Shown here: in pieces, positions 1 to 11,366 of the stretch
Numbering within the stretch: the stretch's first letter is position 1
Layout of the letters: every line of letters begins with the position of its first letter
Source: Cymbidium sinense
Taxonomy: Eukaryota > Streptophyta > Magnoliopsida > Asparagales > Orchidaceae
Direction of reading: 5' to 3'
NCBI GenBank assembly: GCA_021442155.1
Contig: CM038228.1
Location: 81,473,095 to 81,537,094, forward strand
Length of the DNA stretch: 64,000 bases
Position numbers and translations under genes: made by a program
The notes under the pieces: generated by a model
Told to the model about the DNA's origin: nothing
Database searches by the model: none
Seen by the model: the letters and a program-made list of their open reading frames with translations, nothing else

Positions 1-255
1 GTTAGATGTATGCTTTTCCTTTTCATGTAAAAATTTATATATTTAGGATGTTAGAATGATTTATTATGGGGAATTATGATGAACATTGGTCATAAGATTC
101 CATCTTCTACACCATGTGAAGCCTTGGAGCATCCACCTTCCAACCATCTAAAGAAGAAAGAAAGAAAGAAGAAGAAAGAAGAATAAAACTTGAATACCCC
201 CATAACAATGAATTCCTTTTGTTTAATTGTAATTCATTTCATTTGTAATCCAGGT

Positions 256-281
256 TATATAAGGGTAGAGCTCGGCTACCC
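256..281 (+). promoter_or_regulatory. LTR TATA box with start-site hairpin
   Basis: TATATAA at 256-262 is followed directly by GGGTAGAGCTCGGCTACCC, an inverted repeat with 6-bp arms GGGTAG and CTACCC. The same block occurs once in every A or B LTR that keeps this region. It is the best candidate for the LTR core promoter, with the hairpin close to the expected transcription start. Promoter activity is inferred from sequence alone. Confidence 0.6.
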
Positions 282-462
282 ACATTTGATATTTTTTGGG
301 TTTATGTGGTGGTGCCCGACCATAAATGGTCATTTATTCTTTTTACGCTAGTTTTATAAATTCATTGATGTTTGTTTAACTGGCACATTTAGTAGCATGC
401 TTTTCCTAGTTTCTTCCTTACTTTATGTATGGCATGGATGTGGATTAGGCTCTCTTGGAAAA

Positions 463-468
463 AATAAA
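463..468 (+). promoter_or_regulatory. candidate LTR polyadenylation signal
   Basis: AATAAA lies about 200 bases after the TATA box, in a block (GGAAAAAATAAATCTTTTAC) that is conserved in the other A copies near 20850 and 22915. This spacing would give an R region of roughly 0.2 kb. AATAAA is common in AT-rich DNA, so only its conserved position makes it worth listing. Confidence 0.3.
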
Positions 469-3059
469 TCTTTTACCCAACTTAACAACTTGAACTAAAA
501 ATAAATAACTCATAACCTCACATAAAGCTTAGGATTAAAATTAAGATAAAAGAATTATAAACCCCTTAGCAGGATGAGTTTTTTTCTTTATAATATCATG
601 AAAAACAACATCTTATTTCACTCTTGGTTGGAGGGCTTCCATTTTGGCCAGAGAACCCAGCTTGACCATTGAGGGTCATGGTGGAAACTCACCTCCTAAA
701 GTTCTAGCTGATTTTGGCCAACAATCTACTTTCTCATGCATTAGTCATAAAAGTTCTATTAGCTTGAGTCAAAATTGATTGTCCAAAATGAAATGAAAAT
801 GAAATTTGAAATGCATTAGATTTAGCTCATTAAAGCATATCCTTTACATGATTTAGTCTTTTTAGGGAGTGAGTTTAAGGACTTAATCTCTTTCTAAATA
901 AAAATAGCTTAGCTATCTTGCATAAGCATAAAGACTTGCCTACGTGTATTTAAAATTATAGGAGGAGTTTGTTGGTGGCCACCCCTAGGCGGTTGTAAGT
1001 CCAAGTTGTCGGGTGGTTCGTCCTCTCTTATGGTGGCAAACCAATTACCCATTTTCACCTTAGATTTAGGTTGTACTTTCGGCCCTTATCGAAGCTCCCT
1101 AGATTTAGGTTCTAAGGTTATTTTTTCCCTTTGTGGGCCACAAGAATAATTCCTCACCTCTTAGGCATTTCCTTAATCTTGTGTTAAGGAATCTTAAGCC
1201 CTAAACCCTAAACTAAATCAATTTCTAAAATATAAAGCCCAATTTTAGGATAGTTTGAGATGTTCGCTAGGTTTCCTAGCATCGTGAGCATCTCCTACTT
1301 ATTCCCATTTTGGCTTAAATAATAACTCCTTCTTTTGATCAATCCCATTTGATCTTCAAAATATAAACCAATCGATTGATAATCCTTCCTACTGAAATCT
1401 TCAGAGACAATGATCATTTACCTTAATCGAGAGTTTTTCTAAATGATCCCATCTTTTAGGATGTAATTAAGTATAGTAGGAACTTAATGAACCCGATTTA
1501 AAATAAACCCTAATTTACTTTTCCATGTAAAGTAGCAGAAGAATCTCTGGTACATATGCCAACCCATCATCCTTAGGAGTTCTTATTGAGGTGATTGGTT
1601 TCATTAAAGAGTAGTGATATCTATCTCTCGAGATAGTACACTATACCTTGATGATGTATCTGATCACCTTAATAAGTACAACTGTAGATCTTCACGGCAT
1701 CTTATTAAGATGAATTTCTATAAGGTGTCTTCTTTCTTTTCTCCGTGAATTTTAAAGGTGACTCCTTATAAGAGATTTATTCACCACACACATGTCAGGG
1801 CCTGATTGGTTGTTTAAAACATCACATCATAATCAGTATGGAAGTTTAATGCTTTCTCCTCACCATGCATGATCGATGGATGAGATTAAAGCTGCGGATC
1901 AAAGGATAAAATATAAATATATTGCCCATTTTAATTTATGTCGTCCATCCAAAACATGCAGATGGTCGGCCAGAGATTCATCCCTACAAATGACTGTGGA
2001 AAATGGACACCGTCCATCTTCAAGGAGATAATCCGAGGTCGATTGAGCTTGAATTGATCCCAAATTTTACCCATACCATAAACATTCATAGAAGATTGCA
2101 TCCAATGGCTAGAATTTTATGAAGTGAAGATTTTCTTCACAAAGGACCAACACACAATGAAATTAAGCTCAATTTAATGGCTAACCTCACCGGAGGTGAT
2201 CACCAGTGCTTAATTCCATTGAAGAAGCTTCGTCTGGTTGAGATGAAGCTTTGCTGAGAGTTTGAGGCTTGGAAATTGAATGGATTCTTCTAGAGGTCAA
2301 CTCCTCCTTAGCTTGAACTCAACTTTGGTCTAGGGCACTCTTACTTTGCCTTTGAAGCTTCGAAAAGAGTATGGGTGCAATCGACTTGGTCCTCTGATGA
2401 AGCTTGCATAAGGAATTGAGTTGATGTTGAGTGTGGAGAAAGTTGGAAATTCAATTGAGCTCCCCTATTTTCAAGTGATGAAAATTGAGAAATGGGAATT
2501 TCCATCTCCCTCTAGGAAGCTTAAGATCACTTGCAAATGGCACCTCTGACTTCCTAACACTCAATCGACTATGGCTCTGTGTAGATTCAAAAGAATTAGG
2601 GGAGTATATCTCTTCCTTTGGCAATCAGACGGCCGAGCATGGGCTTGCTATTTTGATATAATTGCCTTGATTCAAAGGGTTTGTTAAGCTGTTAGGAGTT
2701 TCCTTGAGTTAGATTTTGGCTAGGGAGTGGAATGGTAAACTCCCCATGTGCTCAAATTGAGTGTAAGGAAGATTCCCATACGACCATTTCAAAGCATGTG
2801 CTCAGTTTGGCCATTGGGTTGGGTTTGGCTGACCCAAACCCATTGGATTGGGTGCACCACCCTCCCTAGTGTTCACTTGATCCACTAGGATTGTATCAAG
2901 TAGGTATGAAGAGGATTTGGCCAAATTCTAAGTGGAATTGGCCAAAATTTATCCTATGGCCTAGAGGTAAAATTATCATTTGGTTGATTTTTGAATTTAA
3001 GTATGTTTGGTATGTTGAGAAAATAGGTTTGCTAAGTTTCATTGGATTTGGAGTTCATT

Positions 3060-3900
3060 TGATATGGTTTGGCTCATGTTGACCCATTTAGGTCAAAATA
3101 GTTCAACTTGGGTCAAGTTGACCAAGTGGTCAAATTGGGTCAAACTAAGGGTTGGGTCAAGTTCATATGACCACTTGAAATATTTTGGTGTCTTCGATTT
3201 GACTCAATTTGGTTTAAGTTTGAATCTGGTTCATATGACTTCATTTAGGTCAAATTGGTCAAGTTGACCAATTTGACCCATTTGACCTATTTGAGCTAGG
3301 TCATGGGTATGTTTAGGATTGGTTAGTCATATGAAGTGGATTGGTATCTTTATTTCCAATCAATTTTGGTTATGTTTGAATTTGGCTCAATATGGCCCTT
3401 CATGTCAAGTTGGGTTCATGGTCAATTGGGCTAGGTTAGGTCTAGTTGGCCAATTGAGGCTTTGGTCAAGTTCAACAAGTGATTTAGAATGAACTTGACT
3501 CATTGGTTTCAATCAATTTGGCTTAGATCAAGTTTTGACATATTTTGACTTTTTAGGTCAAGTTGGGTCAACTTGGGTCAAGTGGCCAATTGGGCTAGGC
3601 TAGGTTCAAATATTGCTTTGGTCAAGTTCAAGCATTGATCATGAATGAATTTAGATCATTGGTTTCAATCAATTTGGCCTATGATGGATTTTGGCTATGT
3701 TGGATTTCATTTTGGCTAAGTGTTGACTTGGTCAACCCTTAGGTTTGACTTGGTTTGACCCAATTTGAGTAGTTGATCATCTCATGATGATTGTTGATCA
3801 TGATGAGAAGCTTAGGTGAGTTTGATTCTATCCAATTTGGTTAGGATTAGAATTTGGCTCATAAGAGTACTTTAGGCCACTTGGGTCAAGTGAGTCTAAG
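3060..3900 (-). promoter_or_regulatory. TTGACC/GGTCAA-rich cluster in A LTR
   Basis: The stretch is packed with GGTCAA and TTGACC, for example around 3110-3140 and 3240-3290. TTGAC[C/T] is the core of the plant W-box bound by WRKY factors. The cluster sits in the first half of the LTR, as in all other copies. Regulatory use is an inference; the motif could also be the residue of an old simple repeat. Confidence 0.4.
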
Positions 3901-4264
3901 TGGATCAAATGGCTTGGTCAAAGCTTGATTTGAGTTTGGTTGAACTTACATATGGATTTATCATTGAAATATAAATCCATTTGCAAGTGGTATGAAGTCA
4001 AATGGGTTTTGATTCATTTGACAATTTCAAGTTCAAAGGGTGAACATGAAATGGATTTATTTTGATTGAATTGAGTTTTGGTTAATTGATTGAAGTTTAT
4101 ATTTATATTTGGATTCATGATTGAATAATTGATTGAATCATGAAGAAAAATCAACAGTTTGGCTTGATTTGAAGTTGATTTGGGTAAGTTCAAGATTTTG
4201 ACTTGAAAGGCTTAGGTTAGATTTTGATTGAGTTTGAGTTTGATTTTTAGGGTTAGTTTTGGTT

Positions 4265-4680
4265 GTTTGAATTTATATTTCATTTATAAATGTGAATATA
4301 AATGAGAATATAAATTGGTTATGAGAAAATTTCATGAATTTTGAGTGATTTGATCATGATCTAGGCTAAGTCCTTAAGAGAGGATTAAGGACTTAAGAAG
4401 GATTTTAAATTAGGAATTGAATTTTGGACTTTGATTTGATTGATTTGAAGTTATAGTTCATTTATATATGTGAATATAAATGAGAATATAAATGAGTTAT
4501 GAGAAAATTTTATGAATTTGAATTGATTTAATGATAATTTTGGCTTAGTCCTTAAGAGAGGATTAAGGACTTAGGAAATATTTTGGATTTGGGAATTTCA
4601 ATCTTGGATTTGATTTAATTGATTTGAATTTTTATTTCATTTATATATATGCATATAAATGAGAATAAATGAGTTATAAA
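4265..4680 (-). repeat. three-copy ~180-bp AT hairpin subrepeat array
   Basis: The block ATTTATATTTCATTTATA...GAATATAAATGAGAATATAAAT recurs near 4270, 4450 and 4630, each time followed by a stretch with GGCTAAGTCCTTAAGAG. The period is about 180 bp. Each monomer carries an inverted repeat of roughly 18-bp arms around ATGTG. Other A LTRs hold two to four copies. Confidence 0.7.
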
Positions 4681-5112
4681 CAAATTTCATGAATTTACAT
4701 TGATTTGAAATTTGTTTTGGCTATGTCCTTAAGAGCGAAAATTAAGGACTTAGAAAAGATTTTGCATTTGGAATTTCAACTTGGAATTCAATCACGGCTT
4801 TCAATCATATGGAGTTGATATGAGTTTGAAGAAAATCAATTAGGCTAGAATTGATTTAGGTTTTATGTTGATTTGATTTGGAGTTTGACTTGAAGGAAGG
4901 AAGCAAGGAAGTGGTCCAAGCTAAGGGTAGCGATTTTCCTAACACCCTTAAGGCATGACCTATTTGGCTAACTCTTCTAAGTCTCTAGGGTTAGGTTGAG
5001 TGTCCACCTAATCACTATATATGTGTCTTAGGACCAAGGATTTTTAAAATCTAAGAGGAGTCCTAGCAATAATGCAACTGAACGAAGTCTCATTCTAAAA
5101 ATGAGGTCAACA

Positions 5113-7212
5113 CTTAGTGATATCTCTTTGACTAAGAATATCTCTTTTATAGTCATTCCCATTTAATAGTATTTATTATTTTCTCAATAATTCTCTTATG
5201 ATTATTAATTTTATTAAACTAAACCTTATTTTCCAGCATATTTTTAGCACAATCATGCCCTTTTAATAATACTAGTTTGTTACTTATCTTCTCTATCATT
5301 CTTTTATTAGGAAACCACCCTAAATAGGGTTATACCCTTTTGTCAAGCTCATCCTTAATGTAGTCATGACTTTTCACCTTAATCTAATTTTTCTCATTTG
5401 ATTAGATTTTTTTCTATTTTGTCATGTTTTTTTGACCTAATCTATTCTTAACTTTGTAATACACATTTGATTAGGTTTAGTTTGATTTAGCCATGCTTTT
5501 TGGCTAAGCCACTTCCTAGTAAGGTCATTTTCTCTTGGCTTTACTATTATTTTTGTAGGTTTTCATTTTAGGAATACTTAAATGTAGCCATATAATACTT
5601 TACTGAATTCCTTTCTAACTTAGTCATGCACTTTTAATTAATCTATTCTATTGTTTGGCCATACCCAAAGGTTGAAAACTTTTTTGGCTTTCAATATACA
5701 TATGTGCTTAGATTTTCTTTTTAATCAGATTATTTCTACATGGACTAGTCCTATATTATATAAATATTTACAACTCTTTATGAATATCAAAACTTTTTTT
5801 CAAATTTATGTACCATAATAAATTACTTGAACCTTAAGATTAACAATTAATAATCTCAATTACCATTTCTCATATTATTGTATTAGCATATGCATGTGGT
5901 TAGTTAGCATAAATTAGTTGGAATGATCTTTTAAATTTTAAGTAGTGATCTAGATAAGAGAGGTTAATTATCATTATTAGTAAATGATAAGTTAACATGA
6001 TAATAGTGTTTATTTTAACATTAATAAACCTCATATAACAATTCATGAATACAAATACCTAACACATAGCACCTTAATTAGTCTTCCAAAATTTAGCCTA
6101 TATATCTTAAGCCATATATAAGGCAAACGATTTTAAAAATCATTTAAATGTTTAATAATTAAATATAAATGCATATATTTTCAAAATCTTTTTTAACTTT
6201 ATCAATATTTGCTTTTAAATCTAACTATAATAAACTATCATTAAGAAAATATACAATAGTTTAATTGGATTTATTAAGGTTGGGTAGCTTATCATATTGA
6301 AGCTTTTCTCTATTTAGCATAAGAAGAATGAAACTATGATGACATCTTGCTAGAAGATTCTCTTGGTGCACATTTTATAGTTTTATGTGTTAGTTTGAAT
6401 TAGCTAATTGAGCACATTTAATATGGTTAAATTTTAAGCATTATAATAGAGATATATTTTTTATAGATGATATACATACAACTAGTGATATATATTATGC
6501 TGAAATTCTATTATACAAGGCTCATGCATAACAATGTTAGAAATTTCAAGTCAAGCATTACTGCCAAATAAATATTATAATGATGTGATATTTTATTTGG
6601 TTTTTCATCATAAATTTTGTTGTACTATGATTGTATTACTATACTTTTTATTCATAAATTCTTTGTATGTATGATAAGATATAAGAAAAGGTTTCTAGCT
6701 AAGTATAAATATAGATCTAGAAGTTATGTAGTTATATGTAGAGTTAAAAGCTCTCACAATAATCCAAATAGTAAAGATTAAATGCATTGAGAATTCTGAA
6801 CAAGAGACTTAAGCTCTTAAAAGAAAATATTTTTTTTATCAACTTTAGTAAATTAATAATCAACTTTAAATTAATTTTCAATTTTTTTTTTCAAAATCAA
6901 GGCTCCTTAAGCCACTTTATAATTAAAATTATTCTTTTGTATCCCTTAGATGAGGTTAAATTAGATTTCATTAGTCATCATAATCTTCAAATGCCAGTAC
7001 ATATGCATATTATAGCTAGTCATCAAAATCTCCAAGGCTCCTCAAGCCTCTTTTTAATTAAAAATTATTCTTTTGTATCCCTTAGATAAGGTCAAATTAG
7101 ATTTCATTAGTCATCAAAATCTCCAAATGCCAGTACATATTCATAATATAGCTAGGTTTATATACATGTAGTGGTCTTCCTCACTTAAAGATATTTAACT
7201 TATATAACTTAC
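5113..7212. other. AT-rich DNA of unknown origin between elements
   Basis: This 2.1-kb stretch lies between the start of the minus-strand A LTR (5112) and the start of the B element (7213). It does not match the LTR copies or the gag-pol region. It holds T-rich runs, a possible hairpin AATCTAAT/ATTAGATT near 5382-5408, and a 135-bp duplication at its right end. Open frames here are short and have no recognisable domain. It may be the host target DNA or an older, unrecognisable repeat. Confidence 0.5.
6899..7158. repeat. tandem duplication, period ~135 bp
   Basis: The block starting CAAGGCTCCTTAAGCC (6899) recurs at 7034 as CAAGGCTCCTCAAGCC. Both continue through ATTATTCTTTTGTATCCC, TTAGATTTCATTAGTCATC, AAATGCCAGTACATAT and ATATAGCTAG with few differences. 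The second copy ends about 55 bases before the B element starts. Confidence 0.8.
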
Positions 7213-8129
7213 TATTGACCTCACTTTTGGAGTGAGCTCTCAACTTCCTTATCAAAGATCTAGGACTCTACTAGACACTAAGAGTTCCTTAGTCTTAAGA
7301 CACTTCTAGTGATTAGGTGAATACTTAATCTAACCCTAGAGACTTAGAAGAGTTAGCTATAGCGTTAGGTTGTGCCTTAGGGATTTAGGAGTACTTGTGT
7401 ATCCTATAGCCCAAACCAAATCCTTGCATCCTTCTTCCAAATCAAATCTTAAATTCAAATCTAAATTCCAAAGTCAAATCCAACTATCAAATGATAGAAA
7501 CCCATGATTAAATTCAAACTCAAATCCCTTCCTGACTTTGATTTTATCGATGGACTTAGCCTTAACAAATTCAAATTAACCCAATCCAATTGATTTTCTC
7601 AATTATCAAATTCAATCTCCAATCAAATTCCAAAACATAAATCAAATCCAACTATCAAATGATTGAAAACCAAATTAAATCAAATTCCCAATTTCAGCCC
7701 TTTTAGCTAAATTCTTGAACTTGGCTAAATGATACCCAAACTAATTCAAAACTCATGGATTTCTTCATGATTCAACCATTCTTACAATCATTGACCTAAA
7801 TATAAACATAAACCACCATTATCAAACCAAATCCAAGCTAACCCAAATCAAACCCAAGTTAGCCCTTTAGACTTGAAATTATCATATGAACCAAAACCCA
7901 TTTGGCTCCAAACTACTTGCAATTGGATTTATATTTCAATCTTAGGCTCATGTGTGAGTTCAACTAAACTTGAATCACGCCATTATCAAGCCAATTAACC
8001 CATTTAGGCTCACTCGACCCAAAGTGGTCTAAAGGAACCTTTTTAAGCCAAGTTCTAACTCAACCAAAATTTGATTGAACTAAGCACATCCAAACCTCAT
8101 AACATAATAAACAATCACCCTAGGGTGAT

Positions 8130-8790
8130 CAATTACCTTAAATTATGTCAAACCAAGTCAAACCTACCCTTCGACCAAGTCAACATTTAGCCCAAATGAA
8201 CCCAAACTAGCTAAAATTCACCATATGCTAAATTGATTAAAACCATTAATTCAAACTCACTCATAATCAATGATTGAACATGACCAAATCCTCACTTGAA
8301 CCAAGCCAAGCCTAATTGGCCATTTGACCCAAATTGGCCTAAAAAGCCAAAATGGGTCAAATCATGATTTAATCCAAATTGATTGCAACCAATGGCTCAA
8401 GTTCATTCCAAATCGCTTATTGAGCTTGACCAAAGCCATAATTGAGTCTAAGTTGACCAATTGGTCAACCTAACCCAACCTAGCCCAAATTGACCTAAAG
8501 GGTCAAATTATCCAAAATTAAATTTAAATCCAAATTAAACCAAACTAAAGCCTACAATCATTTTCATTTAGCCAATTGAACTTGACTCAACAACTAACCC
8601 AACCCAATTTGGTCAAATTGGTCAAATTGGTCAACTTGACCCATTTGACCTATATGAACCCAAATGAGCCATAATCAAATCCAAAGTAAATTGAATCAAA
8701 CCAATGGTACCAATACACTCCAATTAGTCATGTGAACTTGACCAAACCCTCGGTTTGACCCAACATAACCCAATTTGACCTAAATAGGTC
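8130..8790 (+). promoter_or_regulatory. TTGACC/GGTCAA-rich cluster in B 5' LTR
   Basis: Many TTGACC and GGTCAA hexamers occur here, most densely at 8450-8510 and 8610-8650 (GGTCAAATTGGTCAAATTGG). This is the B counterpart of the A-LTR clusters. They match the W-box core, but function is inferred only. Confidence 0.35.
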
Positions 8791-8998
8791 AAATCAAGCC
8801 AAATCAAATCAATAAACTCCAAACCACTTGAAATTTGGGTTAACCCAATTTTGATCCATTTCAAATTAGCCTAAATCAAACCAATAGCCAAATGACCATT
8901 TTTTCCTTAGGTTTAGGACATCCCTTGAGATAAGACACATGCACACTGAGTCATTTTCTCTCCTTAGCCACTTGGGCACCCATTCATAGGTCCACTTA

Positions 8999-9003
8999 GG
9001 CAC
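8999..9003. repeat. target-site duplication GGCAC, left copy (LTR1)
   Basis: GGCAC immediately precedes the LTR1 start TGTTGATC at 9004. The identical GGCAC (24230-24234) immediately follows the LTR1 end ACCACA at 24229. A perfect 5-bp duplication is the signature of LTR-retrotransposon integration. Confidence 0.9.
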
Positions 9004-9479
9004 TGTTGATCTCATTTTTAGGATGAGCTCTCAACCCCTCCATCTTAGACATATGACTTCTCTTAGACATTAAGAGTTCCTAAGACTTACGACTCTTCTA
9101 GTGTTTAGGAGAACACTCAACCTAATCCTAGAGACTTAGAAGAGTTAGCCATAGGAATAGGTCATGCCTTAGGGGTGTTAGGAAAATTTTCCTATCCCTT
9201 AGCTGGAACTAAATCCTCACTTCCTCCCTTCAAGTCAAACTCAAATAAATTCCAACTTGATTGATTAACTCCAAACTCATATCAACTCCAACTCTAACTC
9301 AAACCTTGAACCAATTCAATGGATTTTCTCAAATCATGAATCAATTCCAAATAATTGAAACTTATGATTGAAGCCCATGATTAGATTCCAAACTCCAGAA
9401 TATTTCCTAAGTCCTTTGATTCCCTCTCATGGACTTAGCTCAAATCAATCTAAATCAATTCAAATTCAAGAAATTTTCT

Positions 9480-9720
9480 CACAACTCATTTATATTCTGA
9501 TTTATATTCACATATATAAATGAAACATAAATTTAAATCAATCAAACCAAATTCAAAATTCAAATTCAAATAAAAAATCTTCCCTAAGTTACTTTGATTT
9601 TATCTTATGGACTTAGCCTAAATTAAATCTAAATCAATTCAAATTCAAGGAATTTTCTCATAACCCATTTATATTCTCATTTATATTCAAAAATATAAAT
9701 GAAATATAAATTCAAATATC
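9480..9720 (+). repeat. two-copy ~180-bp AT hairpin subrepeat
   Basis: ACTCATTTATATTCTGATTT near 9485 and CCCATTTATATTCTCATTTA near 9664 are equivalent points of two tandem monomers. Each has the inverted repeat ATTTATATTC...AAATATAAAT/ATATAAATTC. This LTR has the smallest copy number of the A LTRs seen here. Confidence 0.6.
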
Positions 9721-10359
9721 CAAAAATCAATTCAAAAATTAAACTCAAATTCAACCAAAATTCAACCTAAATCTTTCGAGTCAAATTCTTGAACTTAGCC
9801 AAATCAAACTCAAATCAAGCCAAACCCTTGATTTTTCTTCATGATTCAATCAATGCTTCAATCATGAATCCAGATATAAATACAAACTTCAATCAGCAAA
9901 CCAAAACTAAATTCAAAAATCAAACCCAAGTCAAACTCATGTTCACTCTTTTGAACTTTAAATTGTCAAATGAATCAAAACCCATTTGACTTCAATTTTC
10001 TTGCAAATGGATTTATATTTCAATCATAAGTCCATATGTAAGTTCAATCAAACTCAAATCAAGCTTTGACCAAGCCATTTGACCCACTTAAGCTCACTTG
10101 ACCCAAAGTGACCTAAGGTACCCCTTATGAGTCAAATTCTAATCCTAACCAAATTGGATTGAACTAAGCCCACCAAAGCCTCACATTGTGAGCAACAATC
10201 ATCATGAGATGATCAATCACTCAAATTGGGTCAAACCAAGTTAAACCTAAGGATTGACCAAGTCAACACTTAACCAAAATGTAACCTAAACTAGCCAAAA
10301 TCTACCATGGGCCAAATTGATTGAAACCATTGATCAAAACCCATTCGTGATCAATTTTT

Positions 10360-10910
10360 GAACTTGACCAAGTTATCATTTGAGCCTAACCTAGCCCAAT
10401 TGGCCACTTGACCCAAGTTGACCCAACTTGACCTGAAAAGTCAAAATGTGTCAAAACTTGATCTAAGCCTAATCAATTGAAATCAATGGGTCCAATTCAT
10501 TCTTAAATGATTGTTGAACTTGACCAAAGCCTCAATTGGCCAATTAGACCCAACCTAGCCCAATTGACCTTGAACCCAACTTGACCTAAAAGGTCAAATT
10601 GAGCCAAATCCAAATATAAACCAAGTTGATTGAAAACAAAGATACCAATCCATTTCAAATGATCAACCAAACATAAACTAACCCATGACTAACCCAAATA
10701 GGTCAAATGGTCAAATTGGTCAACTTGACCCATTTGACCTAAATGAAATCAAATGAACCAAATTCAAATATAAATCAAATTGAACCAAACCAATGTTGCC
10801 AAATATTTCAAATGGTCATATGAACTTGACCAACCCTTGGTTTGACCCAATTTGACCAATTGGTCAACTTGAAGTTGACCCATTTTACCTAAATGGGTCA
10901 ACATGAGCCA
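10360..10910 (+). promoter_or_regulatory. W-box-like TTGACC/TTGACT cluster in LTR1
   Basis: By eye at least eighteen TTGACC, TTGACT, GGTCAA or AGTCAA hexamers occur in about 550 bases, for example at 10408-10440, 10698-10740 and 10848-10880. Fewer than one would be expected by chance. The motif equals the core of the WRKY-bound W-box. Whether it acts as an enhancer is not shown by the sequence. Confidence 0.45.
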
Positions 10911-11347
10911 AATCATCTCAAATTAACTCCAAATTCATTGAAACTTTGCCCAACCCATTTTTCAATCATACCAAACATACTCAAACTGAAATCCAAGCTA
11001 AATGATAATTTAACCCTAGGCCATAGGATAACCTAAAGTCAAAACCACTTGAAACTTGGTCAATTCCTTTTCATGGACACTTGGCATCCTCTTAGTGGAC
11101 CAAATGATCACTAGTGGATATGGTGCACATGTCCCATTGGGTTTGGGTCAGCCAAACCCAACCCAATGGCCAAACTAACCACCCACTTAGGAATTGAGCA
11201 CATGGGATCCCTCCTCCACTCAATTAAAGCACATGGGAGCTTCACTACTCCACTCCACACTCAAAAGAACCATGTGCAAGTCTAACAACTAAAAAAATTG
11301 ATTGGTCAATTGATCAAAATGGAGAGCTCATTGATCCGATTCACCTA

Positions 11348-11366
11348 GGGGGAGATATACTCCCCC
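11348..11366 (+). repeat. conserved LTR hairpin GGGGGAG-ATATA-CTCCCCC
   Basis: A 7-bp-arm inverted repeat around ATATA is followed by TAATTT. It recurs at the same LTR position at 17077-17095 and 52270-52286, and in weaker form at 2599-2616 and 36023-36041 on the minus strand. B LTRs have a different palindrome here (58305-58328). Confidence 0.7.

Larger units (their letters stand above)
1..1788 (+). mobile_element. 3' part of an A-subfamily giant LTR (start outside window)
   Basis: This stretch matches, in the same order, the last 1.8 kb of the LTR at 14464-22162: the GTGAAGCCTTGGAGCATCC block, a GAAGAAAG-rich purine stretch, the TATA box with GGGTAG/CTACCC hairpin at 256-281, the AATAAA near 463, the GGTGGCCACCCCTAGG block near 974, the CATGTAAAGTAG block near 1525, and the terminal TTCACCACA. 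It ends in CA at 1788. The following sequence belongs to a minus-strand A LTR, so this copy appears to be inserted in it. The expected duplication would be CACAT (1789-1793), but the other end lies outside the window. Confidence 0.8.
1789..5112 (-). mobile_element. 5' part of an A-subfamily giant LTR, minus strand
   Basis: Read on the minus strand it begins at 5112 with TGTTGACCTCATTTTTAGAA, the standard A-LTR start, and continues through the 180-bp hairpin subrepeats (4265-4680), the TTGACC/GGTCAA-rich block (about 3060-3900), the GGGGAG/CTCCCC hairpin (near 2599), and the AAGCTTCGTCTGG and GGACCAACACAC blocks. It stops at 1789, about 3.3 kb into the LTR, where the plus-strand LTR end abuts. 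The rest presumably lies left of the window. CTTAG (5113-5117) would be its target duplication. Confidence 0.8.
7213..9003 (+). mobile_element. 5' LTR of the B retrotransposon, part 1
   Basis: It begins TATTGACCTCAC, a one-base change from the TGTTGA LTR start. Over the first ~110 bases it matches the 3' LTR start at 49409 at roughly nine of ten positions by eye. It contains the terminal hairpin CTCACT/AGTGAG, AT-rich CAAAT repeats, and a TTGACC/GGTCAA-rich block (8130-8790). At 9003 it is interrupted by LTR1 and resumes at 24235. The flanking GGCAC duplication proves the continuity. Confidence 0.85.

Noticed and set aside
6787..7089. 100-codon frame
   Set aside because: AT-rich low-complexity translation running through the 135-bp duplication, with no recognisable motif.
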